Assembly: GCA_963457665.1 (NCBI GenBank)
Contig: OY735215.1
Coordinates: 32,081,900-32,145,899 of the forward strand
Origin: Thysanoteuthis rhombus
Lineage: Eukaryota > Mollusca > Cephalopoda > Oegopsida > Thysanoteuthidae
DNA: 64,000 nucleotides
Direction of reading: 5' to 3'
Below, piece by piece: positions 43,013 to 54,544 of the stretch (its first letter is position 1; the number at the start of each line of letters is the position of its first letter). The position numbers were made by a program, and so were the translations under genes. A model generated the notes under the pieces. It was not told the origin of the DNA. It was given only the letters and a program-made list of their open reading frames with translations, and did not search any database.

Positions 43013-43990
43013 TTTATGGAACAACATATTTACCGTTTTGTTCGACTATCTTCTATGATCTTTCATACAACTTCATAATTCAATCGTTCCAGAACATTCT
43101 GCTTCCCCCAGAGAAGAGTTGCTCTGGGTGACTTTTGCAATCTTCCAAGATTTTGAAATTCTTTTCATGATAAAACTATGTGGACAAATGGTAATTAGGA
43201 ATCACGATATCAGTTAAACACGGTGGATGAATAGAAACTACCAAACCAAGCTTTAACAATTTTTGTCCGGTCACCAATGGAACACCAGACCAAGTGTTAT
43301 CTGGAGGGATATTACACCCAGCTTTTCTTACCTAATTCCGTACGTTTTTTTTTTTTGTGTTGTTGTTTTTTACGACAGGCCCCTTCAATTTATCTTATGC
43401 TAATCATTAGTTTAGTTCACCGGAAGAAGCTTGTAAGAGCGGACTCTCTTCCAATTCCACCGTATACATAGCATCGCCCTTGGATGAAGGTCGGACTATA
43501 ATTAAGTAGGTCGTGGTTTCATACTGCGTGCTCCACGATCTCTTGCGTTCCATGTTGTTTTAAAGAAGCCAATTCCCTCTGCTAGTCACAGTTTGAAGAA
43601 TTGATCATTTTCACTCCGTTTTAGTAGCAAATCACAATCTGAATTTCGGTCCCGTGCGTTTTTTCTTTCGCTTAACTTATGAGGAGGTTATGCAACAAAG
43701 CGATTATCAAAACCAAGATGATGTAAATGATTTTCGACCTTTGATTTGGATATTTTGAGTATGCTACAAATTTGATTTTCCCAATTGATGTCTTGATTTG
43801 ATCACTATCAACCTTAACTGGTCTACCTAATCGTGGGACTTCGTTTAGCAAGAAATCTCCGGCACGAAAATTAGCAAACTACTTTTAACATACTTGATAA
43901 TTTACTGCACCTTCTCCATAAACAGCACAAATCGTTTTTTTTTGTTGTTGTTTTGAATCGCATTTTTATCTTTCTTGAAATGAAAAAAAA
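43013..43990 (-). pseudogene. Near-full-length mariner-like transposase relic
   Basis: Minus strand, N- to C-terminal: ICAVYGEGA at about 43935, a GRPVKVDSDQIKT-like linker at about 43810, KISKSKVENHLHHLGFDNRF (second helix-turn-helix) at about 43730, and SERKNARDRNSDCDLLLKRS at about 43650. Then SDLHPRAMLCIRWNWKRV at about 43490, SLVW.FLFIHR at about 43240, KSWKIAKVTQSN / DCKSHPEQLFSGGSRMFWND at about 43130, and an EQNGKYVVP end at about 43020. This covers a whole mariner transposase (about 340 residues). GDE-type and HQDN-type catalytic blocks are not preserved in readable form, and many frame breaks are present. It ends exactly where the SINE B-box begins. Confidence 0.85.
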
Positions 43991-44159
43991 CATGATATAT
44001 CCATCTCCAATGCTAGAATCAGTAAACAAATAACGTCAATTTTGACAATTTTCTGACGCACGCGGATACGACAGCGGTCAAAATACAATCAAAAGCTATG
44101 AATGAATATAGTTAAAACTAAACGCTTCTAATGCTGACTAACGACAAAAAGAGGATAAA

Positions 44160-44233
44160 CTCTCAGCCCTGAAATAGTGCCTACTTTTTTTTGGGGGGGG
44201 TTATGATATGTATATGTATATATATATATATAT
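44160..44233. repeat. Poly-G run and (TA)n microsatellite
   Basis: A run of G at about 44193-44200 and TA units at 44214-44233, abutting the inverted-repeat element copy 2. Confidence 0.9.
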
Positions 44234-44234
44234 T

Positions 44235-44475
44235 ATTGTGTCATCCACAGACAGCTGTTTCGATGTATTACATCTCTTCAGTGTGGCTATACACATTATC
44301 CCATCCAGTACCGCGAGGCTGAATTGAAACCCTCACATCGGACCCAGATGCCGATATCCTACATCTGGACTACGAAACTGGGTGGTCAGTAAGGCTGAAT
44401 TTAAGCGATATATTCATTTACGCAGAAACTCCTTATACACCAGAGTGCTCTATTCCTATGGAAGAGCATTGCATA
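44235..44475 (+). mobile_element. Inverted-repeat (MITE-like) element, copy 2, incomplete
   Basis: Begins ATTGTGTCATCCACAGACAG at 44235, identical to the right-end inverted repeat of copy 1. It follows copy 1 through CGATGTATTACATCTCTTCAG and TTAAGCGATATATTCATTTA to GGAAGAGCATTGCATA. The right inverted repeat is missing. A direct, degenerate repeat of the left end (ATTGTGTCATTCAGAG) lies at 44540. Confidence 0.75.
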
Positions 44476-44557
44476 AGCTTACAATGGATGAGTCACCTCA
44501 CTTAAAGAGTGCTCAACCCTGAATAGAGGAGCATTAATTATTGTGTCATTCAGAGAT

Positions 44558-44620
44558 ATATGTATATATATATGTGTGTGTGTGTGTATGTGTGTGTGTG
44601 TGCGTGTGCGTGTGTGTCAC
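44558..44620. repeat. (TA)n-(GT)n microsatellite
   Basis: TA units then about 25 GT/GC units. Confidence 0.95.
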
Positions 44621-44759
44621 AAAAGTCACGAAGTGTTTTAAAAATCTAATGATATTTATCTCATAATTGTTTACCGAAAAATCGCGTTTGTTCAGTATAT
44701 TTTGTTCTCTCAATGATTTTAGGGAATCGGTCCCCGTGAATACGTAAAGCAATGAAAAA

Positions 44760-45145
44760 AATAAGGGGATGTAATTTCAAGAAATGCTTCTCGCAGAGGT
44801 CCGTTGTGATTAATTAAATAATTAAGGATAACGGCAAGGGGTAGGGTTATTCGTTGATTAGAGCAATTGTTACTCGTAATAAACGATATCTTTGTTTCGC
44901 TTCTAGTTGCTCCCCTTCGCTTCTGGTAACGAGAGGTAAAGGGATGTAATTTTAATTAAAGCTTTTATATTGAGATAAACCTCTGTATAAAAGCTTTAAT
45001 TAAGATTAAATGGCGATTGATTAAATGATTCGGGCTTAGGGATAGAGATGGATGTAGGAGCAAGACTATTGATTCCTTCTCACTTTTTACTGGTAATAAT
45101 TAAAATCTTTGCTTCGCTTCTCGTTGCTTCCCGTTGCTCTTGTAA
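44760..45145. repeat. Diverged tandem duplication containing an 18-bp-arm hairpin
   Basis: Two units (about 44763-44925 and 44938-45140) share GGGATGTAATTT, GATTAAT(A)AATG/AATAATT and TTTGTTTCGCTTCTAGTTGC / TTTGCTTCGCTTCTCGTTGC. Unit 2 contains TTAATTAAAGCTTTTATA at 44952-44969 and its perfect reverse complement at 44986-45003, separated by 16 bases. Unit 1 has no such hairpin, so it arose or was inserted in unit 2. Confidence 0.65.
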
Positions 45146-45536
45146 TTTACAACAATCTTTTTATGGTTTTTTTTAGGGAATGAGTATTCCGTACGCATCC
45201 ATTTCTCTCCAGACAATATGATGCCTTCAAGACTCATTATACAGCCGGTGACAACTGTGCAACTTTTACCAGAGTTAATCCCCAAGAACACCACGAGCAC
45301 AGTTTCTGGTTGAAAATGAAGTCCGTTGATGGTACAATAAAGCTGCTCAATGCTGTATACTGTTCTGTGTTGGATATCCTAGAAATCACGAAGTGTATCA
45401 GAATCTAATGATTGCTTTTATTTCAAAACAGAGATAAATCTTAATTCAGTTCAATCAATTTGGAATTTGAAATGAAAATCGACTATCAAACCAATGAAAA
45501 GAAAAAAAAAAACCTTTACTACTTATGGAACACTCT
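45145..45536. other. Unassigned stretch
   Basis: AT-rich DNA between the tandem duplication and the hAT element; no feature recognised. Confidence 0.4.
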
Positions 45537-45544
45537 GTATAGAC

Positions 45545-46208
45545 CAGGGGTTCTCAACCTGGGGCACCCATATCCCCTGGTTCATAATAAGCATAATAGG
45601 GTATGGGATTCGATGAGAGGTTATCAAAAAATAATTTTCGTAATGAAACATGCATTCCAACTCTTGACGATATCCTCATTAACAATGGCAAAACATCAAC
45701 TCTTAATATATTCAATGAGAACAAGAATCCCTTCGAAGTCCTAATTACCAATTTCGAAGGTAGCTTCTCAGATACTGACGATCTTACGGGGGAATCGCTT
45801 TGGATCTAAAACCCTATTCCATCTGACACATCCAGATGAGGAGCAACAACGTCATCAAAAGGATGGCTTGATTGGATTCCAAGGAGGCCCAAGACAGAAA
45901 GCTGATTTCAAGAAGCCCTACCTGGACATCAAACAGTTTTAGTTTAAGCAAATTTCATCTTACCCTAGTTTGGCGATGAAAGGCTGTTCATTTAACGAAT
46001 GCTTATTTGTGCGGAGCGGGGTCGTCAGCGTTATTGAACTTGAAATCGAAGTGGAGAAACCGACTTGATGTTTGTGCTAGTCTGCAAGTAGCTTCATCAA
46101 AATCTGTGCCAGGATTCCATACTTGGATTGTAGGGGAAACATAACCAGAAATCCCGCTAAGTAAAAGCAAACTAAGTGAGGGAAATAGGTTTTTTGTTTG
46201 GTTTGTTA

Positions 46209-46280
<72 letters not shown>

Positions 46281-46411
46281 CTGTTTTATTGCATTTCTCT
46301 TGAAAGAACGATGATGATGATGCTTATTCTGATGGTCGGTTGAAGGGGGCATGGGGGCATAACGGACAGGGCACAGGGGGTCTGGCACTGTAAAAAGGTC
46401 AAGACGCCATG
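45545..46411 (+). mobile_element. hAT element, 867 bp, internally deleted, with 8-bp target-site duplication
   Basis: The left terminus CAGGGGTTCTCAACCTGGGG is a classic hAT terminal inverted repeat. The right end AAAAAGGTCAAGACGCCATG is its diverged inverse. The flanks GTATAGAC (45537-45544) and GTATAGAT (46412-46419) form an 8-bp duplication with one mismatch, the hAT length. Inside, across frames, are C-terminal transposase blocks: SFSDTDDLTGESLWI at about 45765, a GPRQKADFKKPYLDIKQF stretch at about 45885, and LNLKSKWRNRLDVCASLQVA at about 46033. These match the hAT dimerisation end of the ZBED5/FAM200-related type. The N-terminal zinc finger and most of the catalytic region are deleted and the remainder is frameshifted. 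A (TA)n tract (46210-46276) has grown inside it. Confidence 0.85.
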
Positions 46412-46434
46412 GTATAGATTTATAACTATTTAGG

Positions 46435-46535
46435 CTTAGCTTAGTTTTGCGCAATGTCACAATAGTGAGGTACCCAGTGAGAATTTAACTCACTTGCTAT
46501 GGCATGTGAGATTAACCTAATAACTGAGGCTCTAC
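46435..46535 (-). repeat. Possible tRNA-derived SINE head
   Basis: Minus strand: GAGCCTCAGTTATTAGGTTA (A-box-like) then AGTGAGTTAAATTCTCACTG (B-box-like), about 45 bases apart. Incomplete. Confidence 0.45.
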
Positions 46536-46539
46536 GGTA

Positions 46540-46915
46540 TACATAGATATTAAATGAGGCACGGGGAGAGGGGGGTAAGAGAAAGAAAAAGACTTAGACG
46601 CAAAGAAAGAGGGGATTGAGGTAGAGAAGGTCGCCTCTTACAGTAAGCTACGCTAACGGCTGTTCCTATATTTAAGTCAAGCACCCCACATTTAGACAAG
46701 CGTTTATCGTGATGACCTCGCATCGCTGTTCGCAATTAACGAACCCCGCCTTAATATAAAGACGCTCATTAAATGTCGAAACCTGCTTCACTCTTCGTTT
46801 GACGGGGGCACGGGGGGATGGGATTTAAACGACTGGGGTGGATAACTGAATTTCGTCTCTAAACAAAAAGACGTTTATTCTGAATACCTGAATGCATCCA
46901 GAAATCGTAACCAGT
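46540..46915. other. Unassigned stretch
   Basis: Mixed composition with a GA-rich patch at 46555-46620. No gene recognised. Confidence 0.4.
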
Positions 46916-46919
46916 GCAG

Positions 46920-47650
46920 ATTTTGCCTTTTTCTCTCTTCATTACATCTTTTCTTTTCACTCTCTTTCTCCCCATTTTCTTCCTTTATTTCATTCTTGCT
47001 TTCTTCCTCTCTTTGTTTTATGTGGATTGATTTTAATTTTTTTCTTTTGTGCTTTTTTTTAAAAAACTTTTGTTTAGGTCATTTTCTTTCTTTTATTTTT
47101 TCCTTTCTTTCCAATATTTTTCTTCCTTCCTTCCGCCCTTTCTTCTTCCCTTCCTTCCTTCTTTCTTTTCTTCCTTCCTTCTTTCTTCCCATCTTCCCCT
47201 TTCATTCTTTCCTCCAACCCTTCCTTCGTTCCTTCTTTCCTTCTTTCTTCCTTCCTTTCCTTTCCTTCCTTCCTTCCTTCATTGATTTTCTCAGTTTCTC
47301 TATTTTTTCTACCATTGGTTTCTAACACGCAATTCCAAATTCTTTAACTCAACTTTTTCTTTCATCTTTCATTTCCTCCCTACAACACATTCTGACATCA
47401 ACTTTTTCTTTCTTTCTTCCTTTCTTTCTTCGATACATCTTACTTTCTCACATTTATTTATTTATCTATTTGTTTACTCCCGCAACACATTCTTATCTTT
47501 CTTGTTCTATGTCACGTCCTCTCTCTTCACACTTTTCCCTTCTTCTTCGCTTCTTTCTTTCCTTCTGCAAGATATTCTAATTTTCCCTTCCTCCTCTTTC
47601 TTGCATCTTTCTTTCTTTCTCTAACATGCTCTTACCTTTCTGCCTTTTCC
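46920..47650. repeat. CT-rich low-complexity tract, (CCTT)n-like
   Basis: Imperfect CTTT and CCTT units over about 700 bp. The 109-residue Phe/Ser/Leu frame is translated repeat. Confidence 0.9.
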
Positions 47651-47654
47651 TACT

Positions 47655-47945
47655 TGTCCGAACCCCAACGAGAACAGAGTGAGACACAAGGTCAGTTTAA
47701 TGTGGGGATACCACACACGCGAACGTGCAGGCAGGAAACCACCAAAAATTCTCTTAAACCTCGCAACTACAGTCACAAAAACTTAAGAGCATTGGTCTTT
47801 AGGTCTCAGGGTGAACCCTTAGTCTTTTGGACTTGACTCTACAGGGCAGTACCACGCCTCACGGCTACGGCTGTGTCGGAAATGGTCTGAACTCTTGTCC
47901 GGAAACCAGAGTTCTACAAGCCATTTTCTTTTCTCCTTTCCTCTT
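47655..47945. other. Unassigned moderately GC-rich stretch
   Basis: About 290 bp of balanced composition between two low-complexity tracts. Not recognised; could be a piece of an unidentified repeat. Confidence 0.3.
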
Positions 47946-47957
47946 TCTTTCTTTCGT

Positions 47958-47959
<2 letters not shown>

Positions 47960-48032
<73 letters not shown>
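47960..48032. repeat. (TA)n microsatellite
   Basis: About 36 TA units. Confidence 0.95.
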
Positions 48033-48034
<2 letters not shown>

Positions 48035-49490
48035 CTCCCTTCATTCTCATTTTCTTTCTTTCTGTAAGCTTATTAACTTAGTCTGGCACAAGATGTATGT
48101 AGTGGGGCCATCCTTTGATAACCGAATTCCCGATACTATTAATGATCCGCGAAACTAGCATGCTAATCCTTATTTCACAACGATGCACCTCTACCGCATT
48201 TTTCTTCTCCTTTTCGTATTCATACTAGATTTATTTCAAAGTAGCTGCAACCCTCGGGCGGTTCCGAACTAGCATTTACATATATCTTTGCATTTTGAAC
48301 GGAGAATTATGGTTCAGTTAAGCATCATAGTTGAAATAGAACACCCTTCTAAAACCTTCAAAAATAATAATAAAAACGATTGAAGGTCGTTTGCTAATGA
48401 GTCGTGTTAAGATACCAATCTGGATTTTCATGGCCAGGGGAGATGGAGAGAGAACCAGGAAAATGCATATTTTTCCAATTTATTTTGATGGTTACACGTC
48501 ATTACATATTATAAATTACACGTTTATTTTATATCATTACATATTTATTACATGAAATAAATTATTGCGTTTCATTTGGTTATGTTACATTAATTATTGT
48601 AAATAAACAGTATGTTGATTCCCTTCCACTTATTGCATAAAAACCCAAGTGAAATTTGTTGGTTTGTTCGTTTGTCTGTTCAGTGGCGGTGAGGACAGAG
48701 AATGGTTTAAACGAAAAAGCAAAGAAAGAAGGAAGACGAACAACACGGGAGCCTTCCGATATTCCCCACCAAATAGCCCACTGTTTGCCACCTTGGACTG
48801 CCACTGCATAAGTTGCTCTGTAGACTGTGAAAAGAAAAAAGAAAAATTAGATGAAAAGTACTAATTTTCCACTCAAGTCATAACTTGGCCCCGATTCATT
48901 ATTTTTCTCTTTTCTTTAATTCAATTTAAGTTTTTTGTATTAAAAAAATACAATTCCCATTTTGTTTGCAATAGATATATTTATACTAAAATATACATTT
49001 GTATAATTTATCCATGGGTAAATGATCCTGTCATTCTTGACGGGTAGTATGCTAGTCTCGTAAATGAAAAATAAATGAATTCTAATATTACCTTTCATAT
49101 TGTTATGATTCGCATATTTTTTTATCAATTTTATTAAAATTCTGAAAGATAGCTCTTTGAAAAATTAATTGGATACTAAATCTTACAAAGATTTTAACTC
49201 CTTTTTCAACTCCGGTGTTTCCCTCCAAATGGAATGGTCCAATTTTTACAGTCAGAATATTCGAGTTTGCCGTTCATTACCCAGAGATCATTTCGTTCAA
49301 ATTAATGGCGGGTGACAGACAGAGGGTAAAATTGATAAGAAGATAAGAAAAGGGAAATAATTGAACGGAACGTAATTCTTTATAGAACCTCCCCACACCA
49401 TTCTCTGTTTGAATTCCTTTAAAAAAAAGTGGGCGGTAGGGGGGGCAAATAGTTCACGTTCTTTTCCTTTGTCCTCTATGCGAGGATCTC
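48035..49490. other. Unassigned stretch
   Basis: AT-rich DNA. 48680-48825 is less AT-rich and lies in a 71-residue plus frame with several Cys near its end, but I see no domain and no convincing splice sites. Confidence 0.35.
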
Positions 49491-49492
49491 GT

Positions 49493-49715
49493 TTATGTTA
49501 AATATCAATTTTCTCAGCTGCATCATGTTTGAAAAATATAAAACTCGGCCTAGACCTTCGGATGAACCACCCTCATCTCCTTTTTCTCCTTTCTCTCCCT
49601 AGTCTTTCTTCTACCACCAATGGTGATGTTAAATATCTACTTTCTTAGATGTATCAAGCTAGATTGAGATGAAACCTAGTCCTGACCTCTGGTTGAATCA
49701 TCCCCATCCTCCTGC
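49493..49715. repeat. Diverged tandem duplication, about 132-bp period
   Basis: GTTAAATATCAATTTTCTCAG...CTTCGGATGAACCACCCTC at 49497-49575 corresponds to GTTAAATATCTACTTTCTTAG...CTCTGGTTGAATCATCCCC at 49628-49707. Two units; the second runs into a triplet microsatellite. Confidence 0.6.
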
Positions 49716-49721
49716 TACAAC

Positions 49722-49754
49722 AACAATTACTACTACTACTACTACTACTACTAC

Positions 49755-49799
<45 letters not shown>

Positions 49800-49800
49800 A
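49722..49800. repeat. (ACT)n-(AAT)n microsatellite
   Basis: About 10 ACT units then about 15 AAT units. Confidence 0.95.
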
Positions 49801-49804
49801 ACTC

Positions 49805-50284
49805 CGTTTAGAACCTCTTTGAAATATGAACGTATGGTCGGTGGATGCATCGTTGAACTTATGGTTCTTTTTTATTGTTTACCGATTTGCTTTGTTTTCA
49901 ATGACTGTGAACGTTTGTCAGCGATTAGCGAGTAGGATGAATTTTGACATAAGACCACTTGAAAATGGCCGACTTTGGTCGACAATTCAAAATGACAGGT
50001 CTAGTTCTCCCCCAGAATTCTTTAAGTACTTTTCTTACCTTGGATCTCTCACTCAAGCTCCAATCTCTTTTTCCTTTTCTCTACTCTCTTTGGTTTGGTT
50101 ATTTCTCAACCTTTCCCCTGTTTCTTTCTGTATTTCTTTTGTCAATCATTTTCTTCCTTCTCGTCTTTCTGTTTCCCTTTCTTCTTTCTTTTTCCTTTCT
50201 TTCTGATCATCTCCCTTCTTGCTACTTTCGATTTTCGTTTTATTTTTTTCAATATCTTTCTTCATTTCTCCCTCCTTCATTTGC

Positions 50285-50328
<44 letters not shown>

Positions 50329-50729
50329 GATCACCGTAAATCCACAAATGGCCGGACTAACCAGCCAAGTGGGCCACAGATCCTTCTCTGTTCATTTGTG
50401 TCCACGTGTATGTCTATGTTTGTAGGAGGTGGTCACATTGCGGGTGGGGGACTACAACCTTGAGGATTTGCATGAGAACACCTCTAGGCACCACCTAAAA
50501 ATGATTTTCCTTCAAACTAATGCTTTTGGAGTCTTAATGATCATTTTAGGACCAACATTGCCAAATTCTTGTGCTGGTATTTTCTCGGGTAATTTCAGAT
50601 AACAGTTTTTTTTTAAAGATAATTTTTGATGAAAGATAAGCTTAAAGATAACCTTAAATGAATTTTTTGATAATTAATTCTGGTACACGCACGGGCTACG
50701 GTAATTCATCCATGCGAGGTATTTTCTTT

Positions 50730-50769
<40 letters not shown>

Positions 50770-51120
50770 TCAGAAATTACTTTTCCTCTTCACTTTCTTT
50801 GGATTATTTTCTTTTTTGATTTCTTCTCTCAGTCCATTCCTGGTTATTTCTCCTTCTATTTCTTTCATTTTTCCTTCTCTATCCTTCTCTCTCGGGCCTT
50901 TTCTTAGTTTCTTTACGCCTTGGCACCTGTGTTCTCCACGTCTCCTTCCTTGCATTCTTCCTTTCTGTTCTCTCACTCTTACTCGCATCTTCTCAGATAG
51001 TTTTACTTCATTTTCCTTCCTTATTCCATCCTTCTTTGCCTTCGTTTTTTTTCTCACTTCTTTTTTCCAGTAGTCCCTTTCCTTCCTTTGTTTCTCATTC
51101 ATTTCTCTCAAAACTTTTCC
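49805..51120. repeat. CT-rich tracts with (ATCT)n and (CTTT)n
   Basis: CT-rich at 50040-50280, (ATCT)n at 50285-50330, (CTTT)n at 50727-50772 and CT-rich at 50773-51120. 50335-50725 is unassigned. Frames of 66-126 residues are translated low complexity. Confidence 0.8.
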
Positions 51121-53555
51121 TCAATTTCTTATATTCATTCCTTTAACTATATTCATTCCGACCTTTCTTCTTGACTACTCCCATTTTTCTTCTCTTTCAA
51201 CACATTCTTGGCTATTGACACGGTGTCCCACGTAATTTTCCAAATCGATTCTCTTAAATAAACATTCTTGTTTAACGACCAAACCGGACATTATTGCTAT
51301 CGAACCAGTTCTGGTCGGCAGTGGACATGGCATGACATGGATTCCATCGATACAAAAGTCATCGATTAGATTTCAGATATGCAAATGAACCACTTTATCA
51401 TCATGACAGCATATCAATATTCGATTACAGTATCTTCTGTAAATTGGCAAAAACAGAGTGTTTCAAAAAGGATGCGACCATCTTTAAGATAACTTGTTTT
51501 TAAATTATTTTAAATCTAAAAACTATTTTTAAAGACACATTACCAAAGAAAATACAAAAGATGCTAATCACACATACATTTTAACTCTACAATATATGAT
51601 GAAGGTGATTTCCTCGGACCTGGATTAAGATTCGTACCTGTTTAATTGCATAAACATTTCATTACATTTGAAAACGTCGTATCTGACACAACACAAATAA
51701 ATGGAGGCACATGTGAGGCTAGCGCATGATGCGATCATTTTAGGTGCTAAATAATATTTCCTCTGAGTATAGTGTTGCTACGTGACTGATATTGAAGTAT
51801 AACAATTAAAAACACATGAATTCTACCTTCTTATCCTCAGGGTTGCGTCCTTCATGATGCACCAAATAGTTTTCAATGAGGAAGGAATCTTGTAGCGTCT
51901 GGCCTAAGGCAAGAAAATATTCCGATAAAAATTAAACAATAAATGATGGATTTTGTTTAAAGAACCTGATACTCAAATCATGGCCACTGTAGGAGAACCT
52001 ACATTCTAGCAAGGGGTGACTTCCTACACCGAAATCCTGATTTGAACGATGAGAGTCATGGTAAAATTGCATTGGACGGTCGCAGTAAGGCGTCGCAGGG
52101 TTTGGTCAATTAAGGACCAGGATAAAAGAGATGAAAACCAGATATCCCAACCGTCGTCGTCACTGCAAGGTAAATTCTGAGTCTATGGGGTAATTACAAA
52201 AATGAGTATAAATTTCTGAACAAATCTCGTCGCTGAAGTATCCAATAAGCGATGTCTTAATGTAAGCCTCGTACCAGTTCAACTTCGCTCATCTGGTGGC
52301 CTTCTCCTACCACTAGCTGGCAGCCATTTTACGTCTGCGACCGACTGAACCTATATTCGGACTGATGGCTTTTAAAAATGTATATTGAATGAGTTATTTT
52401 AAAGCAGGGTGGGCCCATCCATTAAGTGAACGTGGGCGGTCGCCTAAAACGCATAAGTCCTATGGCGAACCTCAAACTGTCAAAAGTCGTTAAAATGCAA
52501 TCAAGGGCGCAATTTTCAAGTCACACCCAGGGTGCATGAAATCTTTGCGCAAATTTTAAGTCTCGACTAAGACGCACGAAGCCTTTGCATCAGCCCTGAT
52601 TTAAAGTCTACAAAGCAAAAATGAAACAAAATTTCGATTTGGATAAAGATTTTTTTTTCCAATTTTCTCCAAAGGAATTAGATTAGCATAAAGATCACAT
52701 AGGATTATCTTCTATTGACTCAAAGTTCTACTGTCAAATGTATAGAAGAGATGAACGAATTGTTAAAATCATGTAATATTAGTAAAAAGAGTGAGTATCA
52801 GAATTTTGCATAATTTTTTTATTTATTCATAAATCAAGTAATGCTGAATGTGCCTTAGAGGTTCAAGGGACTATTTTAAATAGTCATTTTAGTCCTTTCT
52901 TTTGCTTCAGGAGAAGATCAATACGAAATAGTTACCGAATTATTTTCACTGAAAAACTATACAAATTGACAAAAATCGATTCTCCTGAGTATAAAAACGT
53001 TTATCTGGAAAGTGTCCAGCCATTTGATATTAACGAAAAAAATAACCTACCTAGAACCATAGTGACTTAGTCCTCTTCAAAGTACACCCCTCTTACACTT
53101 ACCCCAGCGTTCTTTCCGCTTCCCAAAACAGCCTGCTAAGTCATCTTTCGGATTGACTATCAGCTGCATCATCACGCTCCCCTTAATCTCGTCACGATCT
53201 GAAATCTCGAACCAGTTTCACTACCGACTGAGTAGCTCGAAGAGAGAATGTCGGTTCACGTATGCGTTGTAAGCCCTTCCCCTTATCGATTACCAAGTTA
53301 CATTAAGGCTCTGCAACGGGTTTTTGAGATATTCGAAATGGCCGGATACTTTTGGGACTGAAAACACAAAGATATCGAGATGCCGTCACGTATCTTCTGT
53401 ATCGGTCTTTATTACTGATCATTTTCGTTCGGCTCATTTTAATCTGTTAAAAATATCTGACCGGCCTGATATTAATCTATTAAGAATGTCTGAGAGCGAG
53501 TAACAATTCTTGCTAATATCGCCGGAAATTAATATCAAGGAGGATTTTACAATGT
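51120..53555. other. Unassigned stretch
   Basis: About 2.4 kb of unique-looking AT-rich DNA without open frames of 60 codons. GAGTGTTTCAAAAAGGATGCG at 51458 looks like a DNA-transposon terminus but has no visible partner. 52480-52590 holds short diverged repeats of a GCGCAAATTTTAAGTC-type block. Confidence 0.35.
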
Positions 53556-53564
53556 GTGATGAGA

Positions 53565-53925
53565 AAGTCTGTATTTGAAACCGTCAACCAAAACTGTTAC
53601 CCTAACGGTCAACATAGGTTTCTTCAGTTTTCTGGTTGGTCTGGCTGGCTGACTGGTAAGCTGGTTGGTTGTATCACGCGCACAGGCCACACTAATAGAG
53701 CTAGAGGGTGGGAAATTTCGGCATTTACTTCTTATTTTGAAAAACGCTTTTTTCTTGGTGGTAGGGGAGATTAAACTTCGATAAATTTTCAGAGAAGGGG
53801 TTCAATTCGCTATGTAAGTTTATGTCAAAGTGATCCCTTGATTTGTGACCGGTAAGAAACTTATTCATTGTTCACCCTTATTTCTAACGTTTTTATTGAT
53901 CAACCCCAACACGATATGCTGCCAA
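53565..53925 (+). repeat. Dispersed repeat family D, copy 4
   Basis: GAAACCGTCAACCAAAACTG, GGTCAACATAGGTTTCTTCAG, GGTTGGTCTGGCTGGCTGAC, GAAACTTATTCATTGTTCACC and TTGATCAACCCCAACACG, in the same order as the copies at 5.1 and 30.5 kb. Confidence 0.65.
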
Positions 53926-53929
53926 AAGA

Positions 53930-54490
53930 CACTGGTTGTATGACAGTTTTTATCAAATGACTAACTAGACCTATCCCCGTTACGTATTCATATACATAGA
54001 GCGTTTTTATGACTGAAAATAACTCGATTATTTTTCGACGATTTCTTGTGTAAAATTTTCGTAGATGACCATGAAACATGGAAATATCTCCTAATTCACT
54101 CAATTCACGAATCAAACCTTCCAAGCGAACAACTGTCGTGTATACAACTAGTAATCTCGAAAGACGGTAAACTTTCATTGTAACGGGATTCGTTCTAACA
54201 GCACTTTTTACTGATACAAAACGTTCAAACGGCACACCAGTTTTTGTATTATTGCAAGACTATTGTTTCCTAAGCAAATTAATAAATGAATAATTCTCAA
54301 ATTTGTTCGGCGGATTTTTAATTCCTCTTATAGCAGTAAATTCTTTATAACGACATTCGCCAAGAGTGACATAATGACGGGATTCTACTTGACTCAGAGT
54401 TGAATTACTAACGCTTTCCATAAGAATATCTGACGGCCAGATCTAGAACTATCTGCAGAAGTAGAAATTCAAGTATACGTGTTTTAAGCA
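53930..54490. other. Unassigned stretch
   Basis: Includes a possible Tigger/pogo-like end on the minus strand at 54330-54410 (AGAATCCCGTCATTATGTC, GTCGTTATAAAGAA). The 111-residue minus frame at 53900-54235 is not recognised. Confidence 0.35.
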
Positions 54491-54499
54491 TGAATTTTA

Positions 54500-54500
<1 letters not shown>

Positions 54501-54541
<41 letters not shown>
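54501..54541. repeat. (TA)n-(GT)n microsatellite
   Basis: TA then GT units. Confidence 0.95.

Positions 54542-54544
<3 letters not shown>

Noticed and set aside
47895-48158. TATA boxes in (TA)n tracts
   Set aside because: TA microsatellites match TATA consensus trivially.
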